DNA of 64,000 nucleotides from DASXRA01 sp036502575 (GTDB lineage: Bacteria > Actinomycetota > Actinomycetes > Mycobacteriales > Jatrophihabitantaceae), in assembly GCA_036502575.1 (NCBI GenBank), contig DASXYL010000065.1, positions 93,949 through 157,948 on the forward strand, in the 5' to 3' direction. This document shows, piece by piece, positions 42,903 through 51,155 of this stretch; position 1 is the first letter of the stretch; each line of letters opens with the position of its first letter. Made by a program: the position numbers and the translations under genes. The notes beneath the pieces are model-generated. The model was not told where the DNA came from, made no database searches, and saw only the letters and a program-made list of their open reading frames with translations.

Positions 42903-43816
42903 CCACGCTGGATCAGGATTTCGAGGCGACGGTCGCGCACGATCAGCGCATCGAACCGCGCGACTGGATGCCCGAGGCGTACCGCAAGACGATGATCCGG
43001 CAGATCGCGCAGCACGCGCATTCGGAGATCATCGGCATGCAGCCCGAGGGCAACTGGCTGACCCGGGCGCCATCCTTGCGTCGCAAGGCGATCCTGCTGG
43101 CCAAGGTGCAGGACGAGGCCGGCCACGGGCTCTACCTCTACTCGGCCACCGAGACGCTGGGCGCCGAACGCACCGATCTGACCGAGCGGCTGATCGAGGG
43201 CCGGCAGAAGTACTCGTCGATCTTCAACTATCCGACGCTGAACTTCGCCGACGTCGGCGTCATCGGCTGGCTGGTCGACGGGGCGGCGATCTGCAACCAG
43301 GTGCCGTTGTGCCGGTCGTCCTACGGGCCGTACGCCCGGGCGATGATCCGCATCTGCAAGGAGGAGTCGTTCCACCAGCGGCAGGGCTATGAGCTGCTGA
43401 TGACGATGATGGGCGGCACCGACGGCCAGCGCGAGATGGTCCAGGACGCCACCAACCGTTGGTGGTGGCCGTCGCTGATGATGTTCGGGCCGCCCGATGC
43501 CGACTCCCCCAACACCGCGCAGTCGATGCGCTGGCGGATCAAGCGGCACACCAACGACGAGCTGCGGCAGCGCTTCGTCGACATGACCGTGCCGCAGGCG
43601 CAGGCGCTGGGCGTCACGTTGCCCGACCCCGAGCTGCGGTGGAACGAGGAACGCGGCGCGCACGACTTCGGCCAGCCGGACTGGGACGAGTTCAAGCGAG
43701 TGGTCGGCGGCGCCGGTCCGTGCAACGCCGAGCGCATCGCCCAGCGGCAGCGCGCCCACGAGGACGGTGCCTGGGTACGAGAGGCCGCCATGGCTCACGC
43801 GGAGAAGCAGTCATGA
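42899..43816 (+). CDS. paaA: Phenylacetyl-CoA epoxidase subunit PaaA
   Basis: 305-residue catalytic subunit of the diiron ring-1,2-epoxidase. Diiron ligand motifs lie in KVQDEAGHGLYLY (E-x2-H, about residue 75) and in KEESFHQRQGYELL (about residue 160). It activates oxygen to epoxidise phenylacetyl-CoA together with PaaC, with electrons from PaaE. The start and stop overlap paaZ and paaB in ATGA junctions. Length matches the family. Confidence 0.96.
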   Translation: MTTLDQDFEATVAHDQRIEPRDWMPEAYRKTMIRQIAQHAHSEIIGMQPEGNWLTRAPSLRRKAILLAKVQDEAGHGLYLYSATETLGAERTDLTERLIEGRQKYSSIFNYPTLNFADVGVIGWLVDGAAICNQVPLCRSSYGPYARAMIRICKEESFHQRQGYELLMTMMGGTDGQREMVQDATNRWWWPSLMMFGPPDADSPNTAQSMRWRIKRHTNDELRQRFVDMTVPQAQALGVTLPDPELRWNEERGAHDFGQPDWDEFKRVVGGAGPCNAERIAQRQRAHEDGAWVREAAMAHAEKQS

Positions 43817-44094
43817 CCGAGTGGCCGCTGTATGAGGTGTTCCTGCGGGGCAAGCGCGGGCTCAATCATGTGCACGTCGGGTCCCTGCATGCGGCCGACG
43901 ACGACATGGCGCTGCACAACGCGCGGGACCTGTACACCCGACGCAACGAGGGCGTGAGCATCTGGGTGGTGCGCTCGGACGCGATCACCGCGTCGAGCCC
44001 GGATGAGAAGGATCCGTTCTTCGCGCCCAGCGGCGACAAGGTGTACCGGCACCCGACGTTCTACAAGATTCCTGAGGACGTGCCGCACATATGA
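43813..44094 (+). CDS. paaB: Phenylacetyl-CoA epoxidase subunit PaaB
   Basis: 93-residue small subunit, essential for assembly of the PaaABCE epoxidase. The conserved WPLYEVFLRGKRGLNHVHVG start and the SIWVVRSDAI core identify it. It is coupled to paaA and paaC by four-base overlaps. The ATG at 43813 gives the usual family length. Confidence 0.95.
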   Translation: MTEWPLYEVFLRGKRGLNHVHVGSLHAADDDMALHNARDLYTRRNEGVSIWVVRSDAITASSPDEKDPFFAPSGDKVYRHPTFYKIPEDVPHI

Positions 44095-44957
44095 GTAACG
44101 CCTACGACGCGATCATCGAGGAGAACGACCACACCCGGTGGGCGTTCGGTACCGGCTTCGACGACCCGCTCGCCGGCGTCGACCCGTCCGTACCGGAAGG
44201 TATGGATGCCGCCGATCTGGCTGCGTACTGCCTCATGCTCGGCGACGACGCACTGATCATGTCGCACCGGCTTTCCGAGTGGTGCACGAACGCTCCGGAA
44301 CTCGAGGACGAGGTGGCGCTCGCCAACATCGCCCTGGACCTGCTCGGCCAGGCCCGGCTACTACTCAGCCGAGCTGCGCAAGCCAGCGGCGAGGGCGACG
44401 AGGACGCCCTCGCCTACCTCCGCGACGAGCACGAGTTCCGCAACGTCCACCTCGTCGAGTTGCCTCGGGGCGACTTCGCCCACGAGGTCGCGCGACTGCT
44501 GGTGTTCTCGACCTGGCGGCTGGCCCTGCTCGAACGGCTGGCCGACTCGCCCGACCCGGTGCTGGCCGCCATCGCCGCGAAAGGCGTCAAGGAGGTCAAC
44601 TACCACCGCGAGTACGCCGCCGGGTGGGCAGTACGCCTGGGCGATGGCACCGACTATTCGCACGAGCGCATGACCGCGGCCATCGAGGCAGTCTGGCCCT
44701 ATACAGCCGAGCTGTTCTCCCCTCATGACGTAAGCGTCGGCGTCGACCCCCGAGCCCTACGGACCGAGTTCGACTCAGTGATCGCGCAGGTCTTCGACGC
44801 GGCGCGCCTGAACATCCCGGAGGCCACCGCCGTCGGCGTCCAGGCCGGCCGGGACGGCGGAAAGGCCGGCCGCGACGGCGGGCACACCGAGGCAATGGGC
44901 GTCCTGCTCGCCGAGATGCAGAGCGTGGCCCGCGCCCATCCGGGGGCGACATGGTGA
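44091..44957 (+). CDS. paaC: Phenylacetyl-CoA epoxidase subunit PaaC
   Basis: 288-residue structural subunit of the epoxidase with a diiron-like helical fold. DEVALANIALDLLGQARLL (about 65-83) and KGVKEVNYHREYAAGWAVRLGDGT (about 165-188) are characteristic. It pairs with PaaA. A Gly/Arg/Asp-rich insert (AGRDGGKAGRDGG, near 255) is an oddity of this copy. It overlaps paaD by seven bases. Confidence 0.95.
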   Translation: MSNAYDAIIEENDHTRWAFGTGFDDPLAGVDPSVPEGMDAADLAAYCLMLGDDALIMSHRLSEWCTNAPELEDEVALANIALDLLGQARLLLSRAAQASGEGDEDALAYLRDEHEFRNVHLVELPRGDFAHEVARLLVFSTWRLALLERLADSPDPVLAAIAAKGVKEVNYHREYAAGWAVRLGDGTDYSHERMTAAIEAVWPYTAELFSPHDVSVGVDPRALRTEFDSVIAQVFDAARLNIPEATAVGVQAGRDGGKAGRDGGHTEAMGVLLAEMQSVARAHPGATW

Positions 44958-45448
44958 CCACGACCGCGACCACGACCGCGTACGACGTGGTGGCGGCCGT
45001 CAAGGACCCCGAGCTGCCCATGCTCACGATCAGCGATCTGGGCATCCTGCGTGACGTCCGCCAGAGCGGCGATCACGTGACGGTGGACATCACCCCGACG
45101 TACTCGGGGTGCCCGGCGATGGGCGCCATCCGGGCCGACGTCACGCGGCGACTCAACGACGCCGGCTACCCCGATGTCGACGTCCGCACCGTCCTGCAGC
45201 CGGCCTGGACCACCGACTGGATCACCGAAGACGGGCGGCGCACGCTCGCCGAGCACGGCGTCGCCCCGCCCGGACCGGCCCCCCGGCATCGAGTGACGCT
45301 CACGCTCGGCCGGCGACCACCAGCCGAGTGCCCCCGCTGCGGATCCCGCGACACCGTCGAGGTGTCCGCGTTCGGGTCCACCGCCTGCAAGGCGCTGCAG
45401 CGCTGTACGGCGTGCGCGGAACCGTTCGAGAACGTCAAGGCCATCTGA
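44951..45448 (+). CDS. paaD: PaaD, maturation factor of the epoxidase
   Basis: 165 residues: an N-terminal MIP18/DUF59-type domain (KDPELPMLTISDLGILRDV, then YSGCPAMGAI with the conserved Cys) and a C-terminal zinc-finger segment (CPRCGSRD and CTACAEPF). PaaD is thought to help iron-centre maturation of the epoxidase. The ATG at 44951 overlaps paaC; the stop overlaps paaE by one base. Confidence 0.94.
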   Translation: MVTTTATTTAYDVVAAVKDPELPMLTISDLGILRDVRQSGDHVTVDITPTYSGCPAMGAIRADVTRRLNDAGYPDVDVRTVLQPAWTTDWITEDGRRTLAEHGVAPPGPAPRHRVTLTLGRRPPAECPRCGSRDTVEVSAFGSTACKALQRCTACAEPFENVKAI

Positions 45449-46491
45449 TGCCCGCCTTCACCACCCTGCGAGTGGCCGCCGTCGACGAACTGTGCGACGA
45501 CGCGGTCGCCATCACCTTCGACGCCCCGGCTGAATTCGACTTCCGGCCCGGGCAGTCGCTCACCGTCCGCCGCATCGTCGACGGCGCCGAGGCCCGCCGC
45601 TCCTACTCCATCTGCGCGGCGGCCGGCGACAAGCCCCGCATCGGCGTACGCGAGGTCGCCGACGGGGTCGTGTCGAACTGGCTGGTGCACCAGGTCGCGC
45701 CGGGCGACGAGATCGAGGCGTTGCCGCCGTCGGGCCGCTTCGTCCCGGACCTCGCCACGCCCGGCCATCACGTGCTGATCGCCGCCGGCTCGGGCATCAC
45801 GCCGATGCTGTCGATCGCGGCGTCAGTGCTGCGCAACCCGGCCAGCCGGGTGTCGGTCGTCTACGGCAACCGGCGCACCGACACGGTCATGTTCGCTGAC
45901 GACCTCGCCGACCTCAAGGACCGCTACCCCGACCGGATCACGCTCACCCACGTGCTCTCCCGCGAGGCCCGGGACGTCGAGCTGTTCAGCGGACGCCTGG
46001 ACGCGGCCAAGCTGCGCGAGTTGCTGCCGCTCGTGTGCGACCCGAGCGCGGTCGACCACTGGTGGCTGTGCGGCCCGTACGGCATGGTGACCGACGCCCA
46101 GCAGGTGCTGCGCGAACTCGGCGCGCCAGCTGCGTCCATCCATCAAGAGCTGTTCTACGTCGAGGACGTCGCCCCGCCGCCGGCGGCCCACGCCGAGGCG
46201 GTGCTGACCGGCCCGGCCAGCCAGGTCACCGTCGTCCTGGACGGCCGCGCCACCACGGTCGCGCTCCCCCGGACCGGCACGGTGCTGGAGGGTGCCCAGC
46301 GGGTGCGTCCGGATCTGCCTTTCGCCTGCAAGGGCGGCGTCTGCGGCACCTGCCGGGCCAAGGTCGTCAGCGGCGAGGTACACATGCGGCGCAACTTCGC
46401 ATTGGACGACAACGAAACCGACGACGGGTTCGTACTGACCTGCCAGTCCGTCCCGATCACCGACGAGGTCACCGTCGACTACGACGCCTGA
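45448..46491 (+). CDS. paaE: Phenylacetyl-CoA epoxidase reductase PaaE
   Basis: 347-residue reductase: FAD-binding domain (RRSYSICAAAG near 50), NAD-binding domain (AGSGITPMLSIAAS, about 112-125), and a C-terminal plant-type 2Fe-2S ferredoxin domain with the cluster motif CKGGVCGTCRAKV and a late Cys in LTCQS. It passes electrons from NAD(P)H to the PaaAC diiron site. It is the last gene of the operon. Confidence 0.95.
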   Translation: MPAFTTLRVAAVDELCDDAVAITFDAPAEFDFRPGQSLTVRRIVDGAEARRSYSICAAAGDKPRIGVREVADGVVSNWLVHQVAPGDEIEALPPSGRFVPDLATPGHHVLIAAGSGITPMLSIAASVLRNPASRVSVVYGNRRTDTVMFADDLADLKDRYPDRITLTHVLSREARDVELFSGRLDAAKLRELLPLVCDPSAVDHWWLCGPYGMVTDAQQVLRELGAPAASIHQELFYVEDVAPPPAAHAEAVLTGPASQVTVVLDGRATTVALPRTGTVLEGAQRVRPDLPFACKGGVCGTCRAKVVSGEVHMRRNFALDDNETDDGFVLTCQSVPITDEVTVDYDA

Positions 46492-46527
46492 CCCCCGCTG
46501 GCGTTCGGAATATCGGGTGAGGTAGTT

Positions 46528-46545
46528 TAGTTGGGCTTTCAACTA
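46528..46545. promoter_or_regulatory. Inverted repeat upstream of yceI (MarR-type operator candidate)
   Basis: TAGTTG-GGCTTT-CAACTA lies 31 bases before the YceI start codon at 46576. The size and A/T-flanked half-sites suit a MarR-type repressor; no marR gene is in the window. Confidence 0.5.
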
Positions 46546-46575
46546 TTGGAACACGTCCACCATAGGAGAAGCCCA

Positions 46576-47136
46576 ATGACCACAGTGACCATCCCCAGCT
46601 ACGTCGCCGGCACCTGGACGATCGACCCGGTGCACACCGAGATCGGCTTCGTCGCTCGCCACCTGATGGTGAGCAAGGTGCGCGGCAAGTTTGACAAATA
46701 CACCGCCAGCATCACGACCGCCGAGAACCCGCTGGACTCGCACTTCGAGGTAGAGGTCGACCTCTCCTCGATCACCACCGGCAACGAGATGCGCGACAAC
46801 CACCTGCGGAGCAACGACTTCTTCGATGTCGAGAACAGCCCGCAGATGACGTTCCGGTCGACGGCGATCCGTCCGGCCGGCGATGACTACGAGATCGACG
46901 GCGAGCTGACCATTCGCGGCGTCACCAAGCCGATCACCCTCAAGGCCGAACTGGGCGGCTTCGGGCCGGGTATGCAGGGCGACACCCGCCTGGGCCTGAG
47001 CGCTACCGGCGTCATCAACCGCCACGACTTCGGCGTGAGCTTCAACGCGACGATCGAGGGCGGCGGCGTCGTGGTGAGCGACAAGATCACCATCGCCATC
47101 GAAGCAGAAGCAGTATTGGACCAGCCCGCGTCGTAG
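46576..47136 (+). CDS. YceI-family polyisoprenoid-binding protein
   Basis: 186-residue YceI lipocalin-like protein that binds amphiphilic or isoprenoid molecules. Typical motifs are GTWTIDPVHTEIGFVARHLMVSKVRG (start of the barrel) and MTFRSTAIRP with LTIRGVTKPITL. No signal peptide is seen, so it is cytoplasmic as in many actinobacterial copies. AGGAGA precedes the ATG at 46576. A candidate operator overlaps its promoter. Confidence 0.92.
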   Translation: MTTVTIPSYVAGTWTIDPVHTEIGFVARHLMVSKVRGKFDKYTASITTAENPLDSHFEVEVDLSSITTGNEMRDNHLRSNDFFDVENSPQMTFRSTAIRPAGDDYEIDGELTIRGVTKPITLKAELGGFGPGMQGDTRLGLSATGVINRHDFGVSFNATIEGGGVVVSDKITIAIEAEAVLDQPAS

Positions 47137-47152
47137 CAATTTGCCGCCTCAT

Positions 47153-47208
47153 CGCAAGTTGTCCGCGCTGCGTGACGTTCCGACGTCGTGCAGCGCGGAC
47201 AACTTGCG
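47153..47208. terminator. 19-bp perfect inverted repeat between convergent genes
   Basis: CGCAAGTTGTCCGCGCTGC (47153-47171) pairs perfectly with 47190-47208; the 18-base loop contains a second small dyad (GACGT/ACGTC). It lies between the YceI and aldo-keto reductase stops and is a likely bidirectional terminator. Confidence 0.75.
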
Positions 47209-47216
47209 TTTGAGCG

Positions 47217-48041
47217 TCAGTTGAGCTGATCCGGGTTGGGGCCGGTGCGGCGGCCCCCGTCCAGGGTGGCGATCTGCTTCAGGTCCGCCTCGCTCAGTTC
47301 GAAGCCGAAGATGTCGAAGTTCTCAGCGATCCGGGCCGGCGTGACCGACTTGGGGATCACGATGTTGCCCAGCTGCAGGTGCCAGCGCAGCACCACCTGA
47401 GCGGACGTGACGCCGAGCCGCTCGGCGATCGACGTGAGCACCGGATCGGTCAGCAAGGTCGCGCGGGCCAGCGGGCTCCACGCCTCGGTGACGATCCCGT
47501 GGGCGGCGTCGAACTCGCGTAGCTGCACCTGCTGCAACTCCGGATGCAGCTCGATCTGGTTCACCGCCGGCACGACGTCGTACTCGTCGAGCAGCCGCTG
47601 GATGTGCTCCGGGTGGAAGTTCGACACCCCGATGGCCCGCACCCGCCCGTCGGCGAGCAGCTTCTCCAGGGCCCGCCACGTGTCGCGGTACAGATCGCGG
47701 GCCGGCGTCGGCCAGTGGATCAGGTACAGGTCGAGGTAGTCGGCGCCCAGCTGGGCCAGGCTCGCGTCGTACGCGGCCAGCGTGGAGTCATAGCCCTGGT
47801 CGGAGTTCCACACCTTGCTCGTCACGAACAGCTCGCCGCGGGCGATGCCGGACTGCGCGATCGCCTTGCCGACGCCGGGCTCGTTGCGATAGAGCGCGGC
47901 GGTGTCGATGCTGCGGTAGCCGACCTCGAGCGCGCGGAGCACTGCGTCGGTGGCCTGATTGTCGGGCACCTTGAAGACGCCGAAGCCGAGCTGCGGCATC
48001 TCGACGCCGTTGTTGAGGGTCACGTTCAGCACGAGGTCCAC
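47217..48041 (-). CDS. Aldo-keto reductase
   Basis: 274-residue NADPH-dependent reductase. The catalytic tetrad is visible: Asp and Tyr in SIDTAALYRNE, Lys in VTSKVW and His in YLIHWP. Other family marks are IGVSNFHPEHI, VNQIELHPELQQ and IPKSVTPARI. It resembles the 2,5-diketo-gluconate reductase/AKR5 group. It reduces aldehydes or ketones; the physiological substrate is unknown. The repeat-rich divergent gap at 48042-48190 holds its promoter. Confidence 0.92.
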   Translation of the reverse strand: MDLVLNVTLNNGVEMPQLGFGVFKVPDNQATDAVLRALEVGYRSIDTAALYRNEPGVGKAIAQSGIARGELFVTSKVWNSDQGYDSTLAAYDASLAQLGADYLDLYLIHWPTPARDLYRDTWRALEKLLADGRVRAIGVSNFHPEHIQRLLDEYDVVPAVNQIELHPELQQVQLREFDAAHGIVTEAWSPLARATLLTDPVLTSIAERLGVTSAQVVLRWHLQLGNIVIPKSVTPARIAENFDIFGFELSEADLKQIATLDGGRRTGPNPDQLN

Positions 48042-48072
48042 TTAACCACGGGATCCCGCGTCTCATTATCGG

Positions 48073-48140
48073 TCGAGTGGCGCGTTAGGCCTCGAGTGGC
48101 GCGTTACAACGCGCCACTCAGCCGATAACGCGCCACTCGA
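48073..48140. repeat. Four copies of a 12-15-bp GAGTGGCGCGTTA element
   Basis: Two direct copies of TCGAGTGGCGCGTTA (48073-48087, 48092-48106) are followed by two inverted copies: a 12-base match (48108-48119) and an exact reverse complement (48126-48140). Together they form nested hairpins in the divergent gap between the reductase and oxidoreductase genes. Confidence 0.85.
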
Positions 48141-48190
48141 CGGGGAGTGGCGGCAGTGTCGGCGCGGCCCGATCGCGTTACCGTCTGCGT

Positions 48191-49075
48191 GTGACTGATG
48201 CGCAGCTGCGGTTCGGATTGATCGGCACCGGGTACTGGGCCCGCGAGGTGCACGCGGCCGGCATCGCGGTACATCCGGACGCGCGGCTGGTGGGCGTGTG
48301 GGGGCGCGACCCGGCCCGGGCCGCGGCGCTCGCCTCGTCCTACGACGCCACGCCGTTCGACGACCTCGACGCCCTGCTGGAGACGGTCGATGCCGTCGCC
48401 TTCGCCGTCCCACCGGACGTCCAGGCCGCACTCGCGCCCCAGGTCGTCGGTGCCGGCTGCCACGTGCTGTTCGAGAAGCCGCTGGCGATCGGCCTGGCCG
48501 CCGCTGATGCCGTCCTCGACGCCGTGCAGGCGGCCGGGGTCGCGTCGGTGGTGTTCTTCACCGAGCGGTTCATGCCCGAGCGTGAAGCCTGGCTGCAAGG
48601 GCTGGGTGACTGCCTCGGGGCGGAGGCCCACTGGCTGGGCTCGCTGCAGACCCCGAACAACCCGTTCGCCGACTCGCCCTGGCGCAAGGTCGAAGGCGCG
48701 CTCTGGGACGTGGGCCCGCACGCGCTCGCCGCCGTGCTGCCGGTGCTCGGCCCGGTGCGCGACATCGTCGGCGCGACCGGGTACGGCGACCTGGTCCATC
48801 TGGTGCTCACGCACGAGTCGGGCGCGACCAGCACGCTGCACCTGAGCCTCACCATGCCGCCTGCCGCGGGGCGTTCCGGACTGGAGTTCTATCGGGCCGA
48901 CGGCTGGCACGCCCGGCCGGACGCAGCACTGGACGCCGTCCAGGCGCACCGCAACGCGGTCGGCGAACTGATCGCCACTGTTCGCGCCGGCCGCACCGAC
49001 CATCGCTGCGACGCTCGGTTCGGGCGCGATGTCGTCGCCGTGCTCGATCGCGCCGCGCAGGTGCTCAGCAGCTGA
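48191..49075 (+). CDS. Gfo/Idh/MocA-family oxidoreductase
   Basis: 294 residues. The N-terminal NAD(P)-binding fold starts FGLIGTGYWAREVH, and the family lysine is in HVLFEKPLAIG (EKP motif, about residue 97). The C-terminal domain is shorter than usual; WDVGPHALAAVLPVLG carries the conserved D-x-G-x-H. Members oxidise or reduce sugars, inositols and related compounds. GTG start at 48191. Its stop is one base from the stop of the convergent propeller gene. Confidence 0.88.
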   Translation: MTDAQLRFGLIGTGYWAREVHAAGIAVHPDARLVGVWGRDPARAAALASSYDATPFDDLDALLETVDAVAFAVPPDVQAALAPQVVGAGCHVLFEKPLAIGLAAADAVLDAVQAAGVASVVFFTERFMPEREAWLQGLGDCLGAEAHWLGSLQTPNNPFADSPWRKVEGALWDVGPHALAAVLPVLGPVRDIVGATGYGDLVHLVLTHESGATSTLHLSLTMPPAAGRSGLEFYRADGWHARPDAALDAVQAHRNAVGELIATVRAGRTDHRCDARFGRDVVAVLDRAAQVLSS

Positions 49076-51029
49076 TCAGAGCGATATCCAGGACCGCGTC
49101 GCGAGTGACGACGCGTTGCTGACCTGCACACCCGTGTCCGACAGTGTCCACAGGTCCGATCCGATGACCATCGCCCGGCTGATCCCGGCCTGCTGATCGC
49201 TGTGCGGGTGCGCGATCGTCCCCTGGACGGTGATCTTCGAACCGGTCACGGTCAGCACCAGAGCGGACGCGGAGTACTGGCCGCCGTCCCACGAGTTGAC
49301 CGGCAGCACCGCGGTGCCGGTCGCCGGCCAGTACAGGAAGGCGTGGGGATCCCATTCCGCGTTGGAGTGAGAGGCGTTCTTGACCAGCTGCGCCAGCCGC
49401 TTGGGATGCGCCGGGTCGTGGACGTCGAACAGCGCCACCTGCAAGCCGGTCGTTCGGCCCTGCGTGCTCGCCTCCTGACCGACCCCGATGAGCCGGCCGT
49501 CGCCGGCGGGACTCAGGTAGGCGGAGTACCCGGTGAGCTCGATCTCGCCGGCCACGCGCGGATGGGCCGGATCGCTCAGATCGAGCGTGTAGAGCGGGTC
49601 GACCTGGCGGAAGGTCACGACATAGCCGACCGCACCGATGAACCGCACCGAGTAGATCCGCTGCCCCTTCCCGAGGCCGCTCACCGCGCCGGCGCGCGCC
49701 ATCGTGTCCGCGTTGAGCTCGTAGACGGCGCTCTGCTGGGCCGTATCGCTGAGGCCCGACGTGGTCGCGACTCGCAGGTAACCGTCGTAGTCCGACAGCG
49801 AGTACTGGTTGAGCAGCCGACCCGGCACGCTGCCCGACGCGACGTAGCGCGGGGCCCCGTCACCGGAGATCTCGAAGCGATGGATCTGCGTCTGCTCGGG
49901 GGGTTGCTTGGGCGTCTTCGGCGGCACCGGCTTCCCGGTTCCGCTCGGCACCGAGGCGGCCATCGGCACCGCGTAGAACCAGTGCGGGTTGCTCGCCACG
50001 TACAGGCTGGTCGTCGTGCCGTAGACGATGTCGCCGTCCGCGGCCAGGGTGATCGGCTTGGCGTCGCCGAGGCGTCCGGTCAGGTCAACGGTGTAGACGG
50101 TGAGCATCGAGGTGCCGGTGTAGTCGCGTGGATGGCTGACCTGCCCGCACTCCACGGTGCGACTCGACGTCGTCCCGCCTTCGGTGATCCGGTAGGTGGG
50201 CAGCCAGGCCGACAGCGGCGCGCGCAGTACGGCGGCCCGCGTGCGCTTCTGCAGCTGCTCGCTCGGGTTGCCCGATAGCTGCGGGTACTTGATCTCCGGC
50301 ACGCTGCGGGCGACCAGGCGAACGGTCGAGCCGACCATGCGCGCGTCGACATAGCTGCCACTGACGAGCTCCGAGCTCAGCACCCTGGGCGCACCGGCGA
50401 GGTCGACCAGCACGAAGCGGGTCGATGGCTGGGACGGCATCGGATAGGGACCGCGCTTGACGTCGGTCGCGTACACGTCGGGCACGATGACGAGCGCCCG
50501 ATCGCCCTGGACGAGCAGGTTCGCCGACGGCGCCCACCCCTGCTGCGCATCGAGCAGCCGGACACTGCCGATGATCCGCCGGGTGGCGGTGTCGAGAACG
50601 CGCAGCACGCCCCGGGACACCGTGACGACGCGACGCCCGTCGGTCTTGACCACGTCCGGCTCGTCGACGCCGGCCTCGTGCACGTTGGTCGTCGAGTGCT
50701 GTGGGGTGGACGCTGCGCCCCCTTGGATCCCGGGCGCGGCCGCCGGCACCGACTCCTTCGCAATGCCCCCCGCGGAGTCCTCGAGCATACATCCGGCCGT
50801 ACCCGAGCATCGCGGCGTTGTCGGCGGCGCGGCGCCGCAGGCCGGCCAGCATGTCGGGGCAGTTCGAATACGCAACGAGCTGGAGCGCATTCACCGGCCG
50901 CGGCGTCGTCGTCGGCCCGGGATCGCTGATCCCGCGCCGATCGCCCGACGATGTCCCGACCGCCACCCCGAGCGCGGCCAGCGAACCGGCCACGACCACC
51001 AACGTCCCTACCCGAAACCAGATCCGCAT
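49076..51029 (-). pseudogene. Secreted beta-propeller protein with apparent frameshift
   Basis: The N-terminus from ATG 51029 (MRIWFRVGTLVVVAGSLAAL, a signal anchor) and the following LVAYSNCPDMLAGLRRRAAD lie in one frame. The rest (STTNVHEAGVDEPDVVKTDG through the C-terminus, about 580 residues) lies in another. The switch is needed at about 50786: skipping one base joins TAT to CTC-GAG-GAC and restores the family sequence. The body is a beta-propeller domain of the PF09826 type, secreted in actinobacteria, function unknown. It is either a real disruption, programmed slippage or a sequencing error. Confidence 0.75.
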
Positions 51030-51155
51030 ACCCCAGCAACGACACGAGGACGACCCGGCGTTGTCCGCGTGGGCGGGCACCTGGTGATCGCCATGGGCCG
51101 CAGCCGCGCCAACCCAGCGCGAGCAGATCGCTCCTTCCGGCGCGATCGTGTCGCT

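Noticed and set aside
48073..48140. Short CRISPR array
   Set aside because: Copies are in mixed orientation with 1-6-base gaps rather than uniform spacers, and no cas genes are in the window.
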